The position numbers and the translations under genes are program-made. A DNA stretch of 64,000 nucleotides, from NCBI GenBank assembly GCA_907163375.1, contig CAJQUW010012522.1, positions 1-64,000 of the forward strand, in the 5' to 3' direction. The notes under the pieces are model-generated. The model worked only from the letters and a program-made list of their open reading frames with translations, was not told the origin of the DNA and did no database searches. Source of the DNA: Prostheceraeus crozeri. Its lineage: Eukaryota > Platyhelminthes > Polycladida > Euryleptidae. Positions within the stretch are counted from its first letter, which is position 1. Each line of letters starts with the position of its first letter. Below, piece by piece: positions 1 to 14,870 of this stretch.

Positions 1-1604
<1,604 letters not shown>

Positions 1605-2797
1605 TTCGCATCCACTATCAGTGCGTCCGCAATTCTAACTACTACTATTCATAACAGGCCGAGCTGGGCTAGTCAAGAAAATTCTGGATGTGACGGCCTC
1701 GGAATGGCCTTTTTCTGAACAGGGCTGAACCGAGCGTAAAATGCTAGTCTACTGCCGGCCATTGCAACAGTTGCTTATAGCAGGGCGTGCCCAACTGCTT
1801 GCGTTGACTCATTTTCACGATTTCCATGTGACACAGGTGGTGCGTTAGCCCAAAATAAGGTGACCCAGCATATCGGCTATCAATGCGTCATGACGCTGTT
1901 GACATGAATAAGTGAAGCAGTCAAAGGATATTATAAAATCAGCAGTGACACCACCGCACGACTTAGTTTCATGCCATCAACAGTGCCTTTCCACAGCACG
2001 ACTCCACATATATCAATTCTAGCTGAATAAATGCATTTTGACTATTGTCCGAGAGTCGACTAATTTAATACTTGCGATTAACTCAACGCTTTGCACGATT
2101 CCACTATTCTTCAATCAAACCAAAGAGAGCCAGAGTAACTACAGATTAAGCATCACCACGTAAACCAAGGTAACAAGGAATAGGCTAAGTCTACCTGTAT
2201 TAAATGGATATTCAATTCTTATTTGAATGATGACAAATTTTTACACCTCTTCTCACCTACATGACTTGATGAGAACTGTCATTTCATGGCATTCGAGCAT
2301 TTCATAAAACTCTTGGAGCGAAGTGGTAAGGTTCATCGCCTCTCTTTAATTTTGCAACACTGGGAACCAACAAGAAATTGACATTCACGTATGGCTTCAG
2401 TTCACCGAGGTTGTCTCAAAATTGCCATGCTTACAGTTCATATAGTGAGGAAAAACGGAAATCATTGAAACCCTTTAGTCGTCCTAGATATTGACAACTC
2501 CAAGAGAACACATTTCCTCCTCCACTTGGATATTTCTGCGATATTATTTGATTGGAAAACATTTAAGAACAAGAAACGTTTCAAAGATATTTATATGTGG
2601 ATTAAAATTTAGTTCAAGTGAATTTGAAAGAATTGCGAATAAGTTGTGTTCTTTTCAAAAGAAAGTTCACTCCGTCTATCTAGACATTTTGTTCCTCAAA
2701 AAAGTTCGTAGCTAAATTTAGCTGGCGGTGCAATTTGAGTCGTCAAAAATCCGTTAAGAGTTATGTTTGATAAGATATTTATCTACATTTACACATA
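1605..2797. other. Non-coding sequence, no gene seen
   Basis: AT-rich unique-looking sequence. No ORF has recognisable domain content, and no RNA gene or clear repeat was found. Confidence 0.6.
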
Positions 2798-3363
2798 CAG
2801 GGTGAGTCAAATTAAATGGCCCTATTTTTAAAGTGCTCTAGATCAGTGAAAATCAAACCAATTTTCAAATGCGATGTATCATGTTAGACCCCAGAGTGTG
2901 GACATCATTTTAGTGGCTATTAGAGGTTCATAGATATGTAGACTTTAGAGATATCTAATGATGAAGCATCATTACTGAAAAATCAAATTTACAGCTCAAA
3001 AATCTATTTCAGTGTCGTATAACATCATCTATTAAAAATTGAGCGCTACCAAAAAGTACTACTTACATCAAACTATAGAAATAACGGCATGTTGAGTCAA
3101 AGAAAGTAAATCAAACGTTCCCCGATTAATGCGACCTCCATTCCTCGCTACAATTTTTCTGCATCTTTTCGGGATGCTTGAACTAAAGGATCGGCATGTC
3201 CGTCGACTCACACTCCGCCAAATGTTTTGGATTTCTGCTTTCAATGACGTCAAATCATTAAATTCTCGGTGAGGCAATCTCTCTTTGAAGATTCCCCAAT
3301 CATCTTCGATAGCCTAGTAGTCATCAAAATTCGTGGACTGAATGTCGATGGGAATTCACCCTG
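2798..3363 (-). mobile_element. Internally deleted mariner/Tc1-like transposon
   Basis: The ends are short inverted repeats (CAGGGTGA at the left, the complement TCACCCTG at the right), each flanked by a TA dinucleotide (2,796-2,797 and 3,364-3,365), the usual target duplication of Tc1/mariner. The minus strand encodes a tail resembling the end of a Tc1/mariner transposase: an EDDWGIFKERL stretch followed by DLTSLKAEIQNIW and SIPKRCRKIVARNGGR. The N-terminal half and most of the catalytic core are missing, so the copy is a 566-bp deletion derivative. The family assignment rests on the C-terminal pattern and the TA duplication. Confidence 0.7.
3068..3342 (-). pseudogene. Mariner/Tc1 transposase C-terminal remnant
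   Basis: About 70 to 90 codons remain. The segment around WGIFKERLPHREFNDLTSLKAEIQ aligns by eye with the region after the last catalytic acidic residue in Tc1/mariner transposases (typically NPIEHxWxxLKxxL, then L...W..I). The usual SPDLNPIEH block just upstream is eroded and out of frame, and there is no start codon or helix-turn-helix region. It has no coding capacity and is a fossil within the 2,798-3,363 element. Confidence 0.6.
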
Positions 3364-3365
3364 TA

Positions 3366-6239
3366 AGCATGAAATCAAACTCTACAATCTCTTTCCAGAG
3401 AATTAACAATATGGCATTCCTATAGTTTGCCTTAAAATCTATTTTGTGAGGTCTATGAAATCGATTTCAATAAACCAGTTGATATACAAAACGACTGATT
3501 ACGATTGTAACTGAATAGTATTAAGCTAGGCTTTCATTACCTATCATATCATCTCATTATTGTCTGCGAATCAGAGCTTTTATCTAATGGCAATTTTTTA
3601 TAACATCGGCACAGAATGGGTATCTCAGCACAAAACTAGCGTTGATGACATATGTGTATAGTTGTTTAGAGAACTTGAGAATAATGACTCTTTCATTGCC
3701 GCGTCCTCCAGATCTAGTACATGTATAAACTTCTCTTCGAGTGAACTATGACTTTGTTACTTGTAGAGCATCAGACCATTTCACCGTGAAGAGACTTCGT
3801 TTCCAGAACAACTTACATAGAATAAGCTTTTGTGGGTATCAACCTTTACACATACCTCACCGTCCGACAAATCCTAGATTCTCTGCGTTTCTTCTCATGC
3901 AAATTGTCCAAAATTTGTCATGTCTCTCGAACATAAATGATTATAGTACTTCTTTTCATTAGTTGTGCATGGAAATCTCAATAACTTCAACTCTGAATCA
4001 ACCTATGAGTCAATAAATTCACACCATTTCTCCCCAGCACCGAACAAAACATTCAACAAAACTTGTCTAAACAAATCAATGTAAGGGCTCCCAAACCTAG
4101 ATTAGCAATTTGGCAATTTAGCTATGCATGCGAAAGTTGATTAAAACCACACTCGTTATTTCTTTTAGCTTCTTCGACATTCATGAGTTATATTGTGGTT
4201 CCCTTCTTACTCACATCTTAAAATTAACGCAACAGTGACACTGTTGCCATTATCCATCGGTCATATCAGAACAGATCTAGTCTCTAGATTAGCGCGGATA
4301 ATTGTTCTGCATCCTGCAGGTCGAGTTTGAGTTCTTCATAGAATGGGTGACGAATTTACTGCTGACGATTCTTGTTAGTATATTCCAGTAAGAATGAATG
4401 CTGCTGTTTGGATATAAGTTCACATAGGATATCCATGAGATGAAGAATAAATAGTTCAAAAAAATCTTCCTCTGATTTATCAATCAAGACTAAGAAGGAG
4501 ACTGTATTCCAATTGAGGAAGTGGAATCATTAACGCGCAATTGATACTGCTACTATGAGATGGATATCTCATGACTATCATAAAGCGGCCAATAGCTTAA
4601 TCTTTCTAATTCAATATTAGTTTGCCTTTCAGAAACATTTTGGTTGGAAGCAATTTATCCTGAATAATGGAGCACCGGATGGAATAATAAATTTTAGTTT
4701 TTCTCCAGCCCCAGTGTGTTATCACTTTGGGAGCACTGCTTGAACTACATGAACATAGTGCATCTTGCTGGGTAATATGAACAAAATCCATCAGAATACT
4801 GTGATTAGAATAATTTATAAGTTTACAAAGCTTCAGTCAGACAATCATAAAGAAGGTGGAAGATGAAGCACATGGGTGAGTATAAAAAATAATTGTTAGA
4901 AAAAATACAAAAATACAAATCCATACAAAGGCTATAACCAACCGAGTTTTTGTATTGACTTTTTTAGCATGAAAACTTTTGTCTTGTACAGTTTTAGCAG
5001 ATGGTTTTTTTTTAAATTGCTCAAGCCTCTATACAAAATGGTCGAAAGAGTGAGGATGTTTTAACAATAATGAATATATTTTAGAATTAGTTTTCATCTA
5101 CAAATATTCGTTTTGGCGGGATTTAATTTCAGTGAAGGCAAAATAGTAATCGGCAAATATTTTCACCACAACTGTTTTCTCAATGATAGTTCAAGATATC
5201 AATTGATTTCCTATTAATTATAAGAATGTCATAGCAATCGGCTAGACTAATACAACGTTTCGATGGAATGAAGCAACATCGAGTGCGGTCAGTGCGCAAC
5301 AATAGTCTTAATCTCACTGCCTGCAATCTGGCCGAGTTTGAAAGTTCATGGGTTGCTCTGATAAGACTGCGATCCAATCACAAGCTCAAAAAGAGAGAAT
5401 ATCTATGCGTCAATCTCTATATCGCTTGTTACCATTGCAAGCAATGGCATTGGATCACAGAAGCGCATCATGGCCACGAGCATTCCCTTTACTAAGAAGT
5501 TCAAACTGAGTTCAAAGAACGATGGCACATGCAGAAACTTCCCTAAGTAAAACAAGGACAAAAAGAAAATTTTCATGCCTTACTAAGATAAGAATAATAC
5601 TCGTGCGTTCGCTCTTGCGGATTGCTGTGAGTCTTCCTTCTCAAAATGCCCTGATCTCCTCGATTTCTTCCAGATTCAAAAGAATTCCAGATCATGCACA
5701 TAAAGTTTTCTCGCATGAAGGTTGGTCCTTCTTCCAATCATTATTATAAAAAAAAAGATCTCTAGCAGTGCACGCAAAAACGTTTCACAAACTTCTCCTG
5801 AGAACTTGTATATGTCGTCAAGCTGTTTTTCTTTTCTGTGGTGATCCGTTGATAACAGACACTAAAACTTCGCACCATTTTAGCGTGTTTATAATGTGAA
5901 CTGTCCTTCCTCATTGTTCGATTGCTATTGGTTATCACGTCAGCAGATTTGAGTGCCATTTCATCTGGCTATTACATGTTCCAATGCTTCCTTTTACAAG
6001 TAAAAAGGAAACAGACAGTCTAACTCCGGTGTCTGAGGACAGGAATGTCGGAAGCAGTAGTGAGTCCGGTTGTAATTAGGGTTTAATCCCGGCAACGTTT
6101 CCAAACCGGCTTTACCAAATGAATCAAGGATCAACTGGACCGGTTTCCCCTCGCAAATCTAGCACCGATTGCGCACCAGGTTTCATTTTATATAAATATT
6201 GATTTAAAGCATCATTACGTAAATTCCATCACCTTAAAA
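3366..6239. other. Non-coding sequence, no gene seen
   Basis: AT-rich sequence with only short chance ORFs of about 60 to 75 codons without recognisable domains. No clear repeats were found. Confidence 0.55.
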
Positions 6240-6569
6240 TCAAAACATACAATTCCTGTTTGAGAAGCCTTGCTCTGTCATGTGATTGATCTTGCTGTCA
6301 ATTTTTCCCCCATTGACAATCAAAGATGTATTTCTCATTTCGACAGCAGCAGAGACTATAAGGCTCCTGTCTAACTGCAGAATCATTGAAACATTTAGGG
6401 GGCTCATCATTTCCTCATACAGTTTCCTGAGGCCGGTGTGATGATGAGAAAATAGCCGTGTCAACAAGTCTACTTGAATGCGCTTGTTCTCTAAACAAAA
6501 CATCATTCCATAGCGGGTGATTGCCGTACTTGGGCCTATGAGAGGTGATTTGGAGACCTCTTCTGACAA
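6240..6569 (-). other. Unidentified 109-codon open frame
   Basis: This is the longest open frame in the first 12 kb outside the G tract. The translation has mixed, non-repetitive composition (for example RLFSHHHTGLRKLYEEMM and NVSMILQLDRSLIVSAAVE), with helix-like stretches that would suit a host exon. An AG preceded by TTGTC lies at the upstream edge, but I found no convincing donor at the other end. The nominal start is TTG, not ATG. I do not recognise a family, and it may be a chance ORF. Confidence 0.2.
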
Positions 6570-7742
6570 TTTCTTAAAGTTTCCGCCGGCTTATTAATGT
6601 CTCTTTAAGCAATCTAATAGTTTTTCCAGGAAAACTTCATGTCATTCTAACATGTAATTTTATAATTGATAATTCAATTCGTGCGACAATTGGCGTTCTC
6701 GCATAATTGCAGTACTTATGCGGCATGTACCCTCCTGAGTAACAAAATAATATTTTACCATGAGATCTAGATCCGATGACGGGCTCATTTTGGATCAATT
6801 ATCCAGACTTGTGTTGTGATTGTAATTACAATTACAATACTCAGTAGTTTTTCTGATAAGTAATTTTGCAAGCTGTGATAAGACATTTTTACCTTGTAAA
6901 ATGGGAAGCAAATTTCAATATGCTTGCAGGGCTGCACTGTTAAAATATCTTCATTGTCAGCCATAAATGCGGTGATAATTTCCTTTTTCTTTCTCGTCGA
7001 TGTTGTGTAAAAGTAACTGCTAATAATACGACATTACAATTTAATACTTTAGATAGTTAACCAGGGCTTGCAATACCGGCAACAGATGAACGAATCTTAT
7101 TATTGTCAAAATGTTAAATTAAAGAACTCGTACGTTACCACCAAAAAAATTGTAAAGTAGTTGGAAAATGTAGTTGAAAGAAAAGCTGAGTAGATTTGCA
7201 ATTGTACTCAATTACATTTCATGAGGTATTGACACAAGTCTGCAATCCTCAGATATTGCTGAATTTGGAAGTCCGAAGCGGGACGCTACACATAACAAGA
7301 TAGCAGTCTTGACCCATGTTGAAGAGGGCATGTATACATATGGTATACTATAGGTGGGTGTTGGGGTGATTTTGTTGTAGTTCCTGCGATTTGACAGAAG
7401 CCCATTTCGTTCAAGTGGAGTCAAGAGAAAAACCACATCATTCGCAGAAGCGCTTATTTCTGTCCAGCACCGCGAGCAGCCGCGACCGATGGTATTAAAT
7501 GTGTTTTGTTATCGCTTGTGAGAAATAGAAAGATGTGCCAGCGGTGTGTTTAGACTCGAAAAAGCGCTTTAGCGAATAATATGGTTCTTTCGAATCCATT
7601 GAACGAATTGGGTTGTCCTCAAAATAGAACTAACTACATTGTACATCAGGTCATGGTCTAGACACACATTGTGTCGTGATTGCGCTGCTAGCTGAAGTTT
7701 TTTCTGATGATCATATCACAGAACATTTAAGAATATCAATTA
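6570..7742. other. Non-coding sequence, no gene seen
   Basis: AT-rich, with no recognisable domain or repeat. Confidence 0.55.
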
Positions 7743-7752
7743 TTGCCTATTG

Positions 7753-7822
7753 GCGCCGTGGCCTTGTGGTAATGAGTATCTCTACATCCGAGAGGACCGT
7801 TGGTTGCAAGAGCCAATGAGGA
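7753..7822 (+). repeat. Possible tRNA-derived SINE head
   Basis: GCCGTGGCCTTGTGGTAATGAG resembles the A-box of tRNA-derived SINEs, and GGTTGCAAGAGCC about 40 bases further on resembles a degenerate B-box. The body and 3' tail could not be delimited. Treat it as a weak similarity to a pol III promoter. Confidence 0.25.
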
Positions 7823-10800
7823 CTTTTAAAATAGGTTACACTCTGTGCTGCGTTCTTGGCCTAAAAAAGGAAGAGAGACGTGGGATAAATAAACAAGCTC
7901 GGCCACAAGTGGAAAGAAGAGGTCTTCCGTGGCCTAATGATTCTTTCCGAGTAATCAACAATGTTCATGTTTATATTGCATTTTAATTATTTTAGATCGG
8001 AAGGGTGTTGGAAAAATGAAGGATATTAAAATTCAATGAGATGTTTAGTGGAAATCCGACCAAATTTTGAGTCAAGTTGGGTTTTTATTTGAGGTCCCAG
8101 AGAAGTTACTAAGACATATTGCGAGTTTTGCATTACCTGACAATTGCCACATTGAGACAATTTAGCGCTAACATTTGTTTCAATACTGCTGCCTCATGTT
8201 GATAGAGTTGTTGTCGTTTTTCGTATATAGGTTCAATCACCCAGCTGTCATCGACTATACTTCTTGACTTTTCGCTTCGTCTTCCTTGCCTGTCTACCAG
8301 TCCTCCATGTATCGCACCGGTGCACTGCGATCAGTGGCTCTAATTGCTTTTGTTGGTCGGCATAACAGCTATTCGTTGTACGACTTTCGAAAAGTAATAA
8401 GTGCTATCTGCTGGATTGGCCTACTACAGTTAATTGGGAGGCGAGACGATTTTTCTCGTGCGACACGGTTTGCTCAGCGAGTGGATCTCAGACACTCACT
8501 AACACACAACTTAGTGATTTTCGAGAATTGAAGATGTTAGGTGTTCCTATTTAAGAAGAATTTCGTGTGAGAAGAGTCGCGGGTGTTTAGGATGCTGGCA
8601 TGGTGTGAGTTGTGTGCAAATTTTGCTTAGTGGTTAAAACTAATTTCAAATTTGGACTGTTTTTCATATAAATTCTAGAAAGGCTATGAGTTTAATCGTA
8701 AAGCTTGCGTGGACAGAAAAAAGAGTACACGTTTACAAGGACGCGGCGGCAAGTACAGCCATCTCTTGGTCGATAATGTCAGAACCGAGGAGATGCATCG
8801 TTCAAGTTCTCAGGATGAGCATAGATACGGTGCCGTATGTCTTAGCGAATCACGAAGATGTCTTGGGATGTCGCATGTAAATGTTACTTAGTTATAGGCA
8901 ATCACTTGTTTTGTTAGAGCGAAGTGTGGCATGTAATTTCAACCGTGAAGGCTTTGTCGTGTTTAGAACAACAAGAAAAGCGAAAAGATTGAGTAAATAC
9001 GTCGCAGATAGACAATCGTTTATGAGCTGATTAACCTCACGTATCGCGGGCACGCAGAAGTTGGTTAGTTTTCCGTCAACAATTTCGTGATGGCGACCTC
9101 AGTATGCAGAACAGAGTGTCAGACGAGTAGACAATTATTTCGATGATTTATATTTTAATTTGGTAGTTCATAATGCGACTCTCTCTCTCTGCATTTGAGT
9201 TAAAAGTTTTTATTGCACTGTGTCAGTTTGGTACAATTTGATTTTCTTGATATTCGAATATACATGTGCGCTATGATAGAATGTTGGCGTATAAAGAATT
9301 GTATCATTCAAACTACTTAAAATTTCCGTCGAAAGCTAACGTTTTAATTGTAGAAACAAAATTTAAAGATAGCGTTTAAAAATTTCCAGCAGCATGAGCA
9401 TCGGTTGGTAATATAGCCAAAATACGACCATGTTTCACGTCAGTACTCGAATCGAAACACTGCTGTCCCGTCCCATCCATGTTGTGGATCATATTTTCGT
9501 AGTGCATTCCTTTCACAAAAGCCCAATCGAAAGTCAAAGAAAGTAAGGTACTGTGCAAGAATGGAAGATAAAAGCATTCAATTGCTTTTACATGAAGTTG
9601 GTTTCACTAAATTTTATTAATGCGAACGAAAAAGATGCGGGTACAAAGCCTAAAACTGGCAATGTAATGGGCGAAGTCAACTCAATTCGTGAACATTAAT
9701 GGGCCTAGGTGATAGTGCATTGATTTCAAATGACACAAATTGCCTGTCTATGTTTTTCCTCCAAATTAAAGGATCAATCATAATATAAAGATAATGAATC
9801 GAAAGGCAGCCTCTTACTAGCAGCATGAAAGCGTTTTGGTGAAATTTTTACTTGCACTTTTTCAGTAGTGTTTTCATTTGTTGTACAAGTAAATTGCTAT
9901 CCCACTGTATTTTGGGGAGAACCAATTTAAGAAAAAAATAGCAAAAAAATCAATATTGAAAAATAGAATATGTGAAGATGCACAGGTGTAATGAACATCC
10001 TATTTAGGGGTCTACCACAGATATCAAAGGCATGAATTCTTGTAGATCAAAAAGTCAACAAACGGCAAATCCTCAGTTTGTCGGAGTGATTCTATGAGAG
10101 AGTGAAAATTCATTCTCCCCGACGATAAGCAGGGGGCCTCGGTTTTGTTCAACTACTATTTCAATTATTTAGAGTAATTGGTGTACAATGACTATTTACA
10201 CAAGGTTGAACATCGCTCCTGTCAAAGTAGAACCAGACATTTAAATGTTCTACCGTGTGTTTTATCGCGCTTGGGCGAGAAGTGTTAGCCGAGTTGAGAT
10301 GCAGCTTTAACCGGCTTACACTCATGTTTCCACTTGAAGGGTCCTCTAAAGAATCAGAGGATATTGCATCCATCGTTAGTCAGCAAGCTCATAAGAGAGA
10401 AGTGTTATGGATCAAGAATCTTATCGGAAATACAGTATCGTAGCCAGTCATATCGAGAATTATTGGGAGGAATGTTAGAGTAGTGAGTGAATGTGTTTCC
10501 ATTTACCGTACTACATAGTTGAGTGTAGTTGGACAATGTCCCTAAACTGTTGAGCAGACTTGTCGTAGACTCACCGTTTAGGACATTGAAAAAGGCACCT
10601 TTGACATCCAACTCAAATCCAGCACTGTAAACTGTAATCAGCCAAGATAACAGACAATTTATGCAGCCATAATAATCCAGGGACAATTGCAATAGACAAA
10701 CATGGAACAATGAACAACCAAAAGTGGCGATGAGTAAGAGTGCAGAACAAGATGAGTACAAGATATCGCGCCAAATGAATTAGACGCGATGTCTGGTCTA

Positions 10801-12186
10801 CTATTTCTAAAGATATGTACTCGTCGAAACGTCGAAAGTGTTTTGAAGATGATCTAACCATTCCAACATTAGCTACCGGCAGTCTAGTCATTCCTAGTAC
10901 GACACAGGTTCAAGTCCGTGCGCCATTCCGTTCACAACTCGTGCATTATTAACAACTCTGATTCGCTTTACAGAGATCCGGTTGAGTGATCACGGACAAT
11001 GTTGTTTATGGGAAGTATATGACCCTTAAAAGCTGTAAAAAACAGTGGTAAAAACAGAATTAAAAGATGTCAAGGCAAGATCTGTCAAATATCCAACCTG
11101 TTATTATGCCATGGCCGGTCAATGTGGTAAACAAATAACCCTACGTTATTTACAAGCATTTGTAAATTCTATAGTTGAGAAATTATACAAGGTATACCAT
11201 CCATTTCAATAAACAAGTGTATATATTAGTCATAAGTAGTATGATAGTGCAGTAAACGGCAATAATGTAGACTTAGTTCGTGCGATGGATACAAAAACTT
11301 TGTCTGACAGAAGCAGAAATTTTCGCTGGATAATACCAGGTAAGTGACAAAAGTACCGATGTGTCTCACAAATTGTCCGGATAATGGGCAGTTTTACGCG
11401 TTTTACAGCGTGGTTGGGAGCAGCAAAATATATGAAATTCGTTAAGGACAAGCTGTCGTTTTCGAATTGCGACAAAAATGGCGGTACGAGGCAGAATAAA
11501 TTAGCTTTATTATGATCACAATGTTATTAGGACATAATTTGAACAATTATCTAAACAAGAAACGACAATATTGTTCATCAACAGGGCGAGCGGGCGAGGG
11601 GGGGTGCTACTTTAGGTGTTACCTCTTTTATTTCACGTGATGATACAACATTTCCTTTTCCCTAAGCTTTGGCTGTCTATGGGCGCCCCCCCGCCCACCC
11701 CCCCACCCGCAGGCCAATGACAATGTGCATTGTGTTAGTGCTTAACGGATGTCCCAGATACATAACAGAACAGTGACTGTATCGTGAGTAATTCTCATGG
11801 GTTTTGATGGGTGTTTCCTTGGTGTTCAGACTGAGTATGTTTCAATCTATTTTTCGATATTCCCTTGAGTTAGAATGTATTTTGAATTTCATGGGCTATA
11901 GAGTGCGTGTAATATGTGACCATATTCCAAACGTCCACCTCAGAGGGCGCTTTCGAACCAAATGGAACGTCGAACGTCATTGGTACCTTTAACAATTCAA
12001 GTTCCGGCTATTCGCACGAGGTGTAAATTCAGATAGAGTATTATCAAATGCGCCTTGCTCCTGTCAGCCATCATGAAAAATTGTTTGCCGACTGGGAACG
12101 AACCCAGTCCGTGACCTCACGTTCTAATGGCGACGTGAAGGGTCACTAAAGGACCTGATCGAAGCACACCCTCCACGATCGTGTCG
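7823..12186. other. Non-coding sequence, no gene seen
   Basis: Mostly AT-rich sequence with short ORFs lacking recognisable domains. A G-rich patch followed by a C-rich patch lies at about 11,585-11,710. At 12,090-12,130 a GGTTCGTTCCC-like word on the minus strand could be an old SINE B-box. Confidence 0.5.
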
Positions 12187-13114
12187 ACCGTCTAGGTTGT
12201 CGTGGATGGTGAAATGGCTGCCAGATTCGGATTCAGCGTGAAATTCTGCATCGGTATGGTGAGTTTCAAGGCAATCGGCGAGAAAAAATTTTTCTTCAAA
12301 TTTTAACAGAGTTAGAATTTGGGACGTTTTGGTGTGTAGCGCCCAAACGAAGCATCGGATGAGAAAACGGAGGCCAGATTCGGATTCAGCGTGAAATTCT
12401 GCATAGGTATGGTGAATTTGAACGCAATCGGAGAGAAAAAATTTTCGCTGACGTCCCCCCCCTCTGGACAGCTCGCTTCGATTTTGGCTTCCAGTGGACG
12501 GATTTTGTCGTGCAATAGCTCGTTTGAAAGCTAAGAGTGAGACAAATTCACTGAACAATTCGGCTGGTTCCTATCTGTCTTCGTTTAGATGTGAGACGCC
12601 ATTTAAGATTTTGGGACATTGGCGAAAAACGACAGAGTTAGAATTTGGGACGTTTGGGATGTAGCTTCAAAACGAAGCATCGGATTGGAAAACGGATTTC
12701 AGATTTGGAATCAGAGTGAAATTCTCTATCTGTATGGTGAGTTTCAAGTCAATCGGAGAGAAAAAATTTTCAACATTTTTCGAAAAAACGACAGAGTTAG
12801 AATTTGGGACGTTTTGGTGTGTAGCGCCAAAACGAAGCATCGGATGAGAAAACGGAGGCCAGATTCGGAATCTACGTGAAATTTTGGGTTAGGAAGGATG
12901 TTTCCAGCGAAATCGGAGAGAAAAAATTTTCGGCTGACGTCCCCCCCCCTCTGGACAGCTTGCTTCGATTTTGGCTTCCAGTGGACGGATTTTGTCGTGC
13001 GATAGCTCGTTTGAAAGCTAAGAGTGAGACAAATTCAGTGAAAGAATCGGCTTGTTCCTATCTGTCTTCGTTCCAAAGTTAGAGCGGTTACAAGATTTTA
13101 GGTCGATTTTCGGG

Positions 13115-14095
13115 CGGTCCGGTCGGCTTTCCCCCCGGGTCCGGTCGGGCGGTTTCGGCTCCGGCCGGCGGCCGGCGGTTCGGTTCTTTCGGCGGCCGGC
13201 GGGTTTAGGTCGGTCGGTTCGGCGGCGTCGCCCCCCTCTCCGGGCCGGCGGGTTTCCTCGGCGGCGGTCGTTCCTCGCTCGGCGGGTTTTCGTTTCGGTT
13301 TCTCCCGTTCTTTTTGCCCGGCTTCCGGTCGGACGGTTCGGCGGTTGCTCGGACCACGGGTTCGGTCTCGGGTTTCGGAGTTCCTGGTTGTCGGATTTCG
13401 CGGGGTGGCGGACATCTTCGTCCGGCGGCCGGTTATGTTCGGACGGGTTTCGGATTCGAGCGGTTCGGTTCTCGGGGCGCGCGGCGGCGGTCGGTCGTGT
13501 CGGGACGCTTCGGCCGGAGCTTTCGGACGGTTCCCTCTCGTTTCGGGTTTCGGCTGTGTCGTTCGGCCTCGGCGTCGGTTTCGGGACCGGATCGGTTCGG
13601 TGGGGGTCGTCGTTCGGTTTTTTCGGTTCGCGGGGTCACCGCGTTCGGCCTCTGTTTCGGTCGCGGCGGTCCGTCGGCGGGTTCGGCGCGTTTCGGTCGT
13701 GGGTCCGGCCGGTCCCTGGACCGGTCGGAGGTTCGGAGTCGGTAGGAGCGGAGACTTCGGAGTCTCGGCGTTCCGGTCCGGAATCGGGCGGTTGTCGGAA
13801 TCCGGTTTTTTTCTTTTCCGGAGCCTTGGTTTCTATTTACTATTTTCGGCGGCCGTTCGGGTCGCGTTTATGTCGGACCGGAGCTCCGGCCTCTCGGTCC
13901 CGGTTCTTCGGATACGGTCGGAGCCCGGGTCCGGCCCTCGGTCTCCTCTCGGTCTCATTCGGACCCCTCATTGTCGGAGGCCGGCCCGGGTCTCGCCTCC
14001 CAGGTTTTCCCGGCCCCGTGATTTCCTTCGGTCGCCTGCCGGGTTCTCGGTTTCGGTCTTCGAGCTCGGTCGGTCCGGCGGTCGGCTTCGGCCCG
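13115..14095. other. GC-rich, A-poor insertion in the left arm
   Basis: About 1 kb made almost entirely of G, C and T, dominated by overlapping words such as CGGTCGG, TTCGG and CCGGCGG, with very few A bases. The right arm lacks it: there the flanking GAGCTCCGACCTAAAAT is continuous near 31,965-31,980. Long frames across it (for example 13,052-14,149) are by-products of the lack of A-containing stops. It may be a low-complexity expansion or an assembly artefact. Confidence 0.75.
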
Positions 14096-14793
14096 GAGCT
14101 CCATGAAAATCCTAAGTGTCAGAGTGACTTTGTATGGGTAAAATTTTGAAAATTTTCCAAAGTGTGGAATTTCGACCTGGGACCGTCACCAAAACATTTT
14201 TCATCAAATTTTGAATTTCACTGACGTCCCCCCCCCTCTGGACAGCTTGCTTCGATTTTGGCTTCCAGTGGACGGATTTTGTCGTGCGATAGTCGTTTGA
14301 AAGCTAAGAGTGAGACAAATTCAGTGAAAGAATCGGCTTGTTCCTATCTGTCTTCGTTTAGATGTGAGACGCCATTTAAGATTTTGGGACATTGGCGAAA
14401 AACGACAGAGTTAGAATTTGGGACGTTTTGGGCTCTAGCTTCAAAACGAAGCATCGGATGGGAAAACGGATTTCAGATTTTGAATCAGCGTGAAATTCTC
14501 TATCTGTATGTGAAGTTCATGTCAATCGGGAGTTTAAGTCATCGGCGATGAAAAATTTTCACATTTTTCGGGAAAAAAACGAGTTTAGAACTTTTGCGGG
14601 ATGGCAGCCTAAGTAGAGGCAAAACGAAGCATCGGTATGGGAAAACGGAGCCTAGATTCGGATTCCGCGTCAAATTTACATGGAATATGGTGTATTTCCA
14701 GCTCAATCGGAGCACTTTGACCGCGAGATAGACGGATTTTTTAGTGTTTGGGATGACTGGGCTTTCTACTTCATCAGCTGGATCGCCACACTC

Positions 14794-14800
14794 TATATAA
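14794..14800 (+). promoter_or_regulatory. TATA box, left arm, facing inward
   Basis: CTCTATATAAGCTGGG is a good TATA box with a GC-rich shoulder. The right arm carries the same box on the minus strand at 31,260-31,266. Both would drive transcription from the arm toward the core. A start about 30 bases downstream is expected from TATA spacing; this is inference. Confidence 0.5.
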
Positions 14801-14870
14801 GCTGGGAACTGACGGAGGACTTGTCATTTAGAGGAGAAACGATTGGTCAGATGTAGGTCGTCTCTCTGAG

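Larger units (their letters stand above)
12187..14870 (+). repeat. Left arm, outer block of direct subrepeats
   Basis: The block has several copies of a unit containing GACGTCCCCCCCC, TCTGGACAGCTTGCTTCG and GTCGTGCGATAGCTCG (near 12,450, 12,940 and 14,222). These are separated by copies of a motif around AAACGAAGCATCGGATG and CAGATTCGGATTCAGCGTG. The same units appear in reverse complement at 31,200-32,680. The polyC tract of 8 to 10 bases recurs at the same place in each unit. The outer boundary is set where GACCGTCTAGGTTGTCGTGG matches the end of the right arm. Confidence 0.8.

Noticed and set aside
10880-10925. Possible tRNA gene or SINE (GGTTCAAGTCCGTGCGCC)
   Set aside because: A B-box-like word is present, but no A-box or cloverleaf could be drawn upstream.
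12090-12130. Possible SINE B-box at the left edge of the element
   Set aside because: Only one box is recognisable on the minus strand, with no body or tail.
13052-14149. 365-codon Arg/Gly/Ser-rich frame and its overlaps
   Set aside because: It lies in the A-poor GC-rich block, where stops are rare by composition. Several frames are open at once and no domain is visible.
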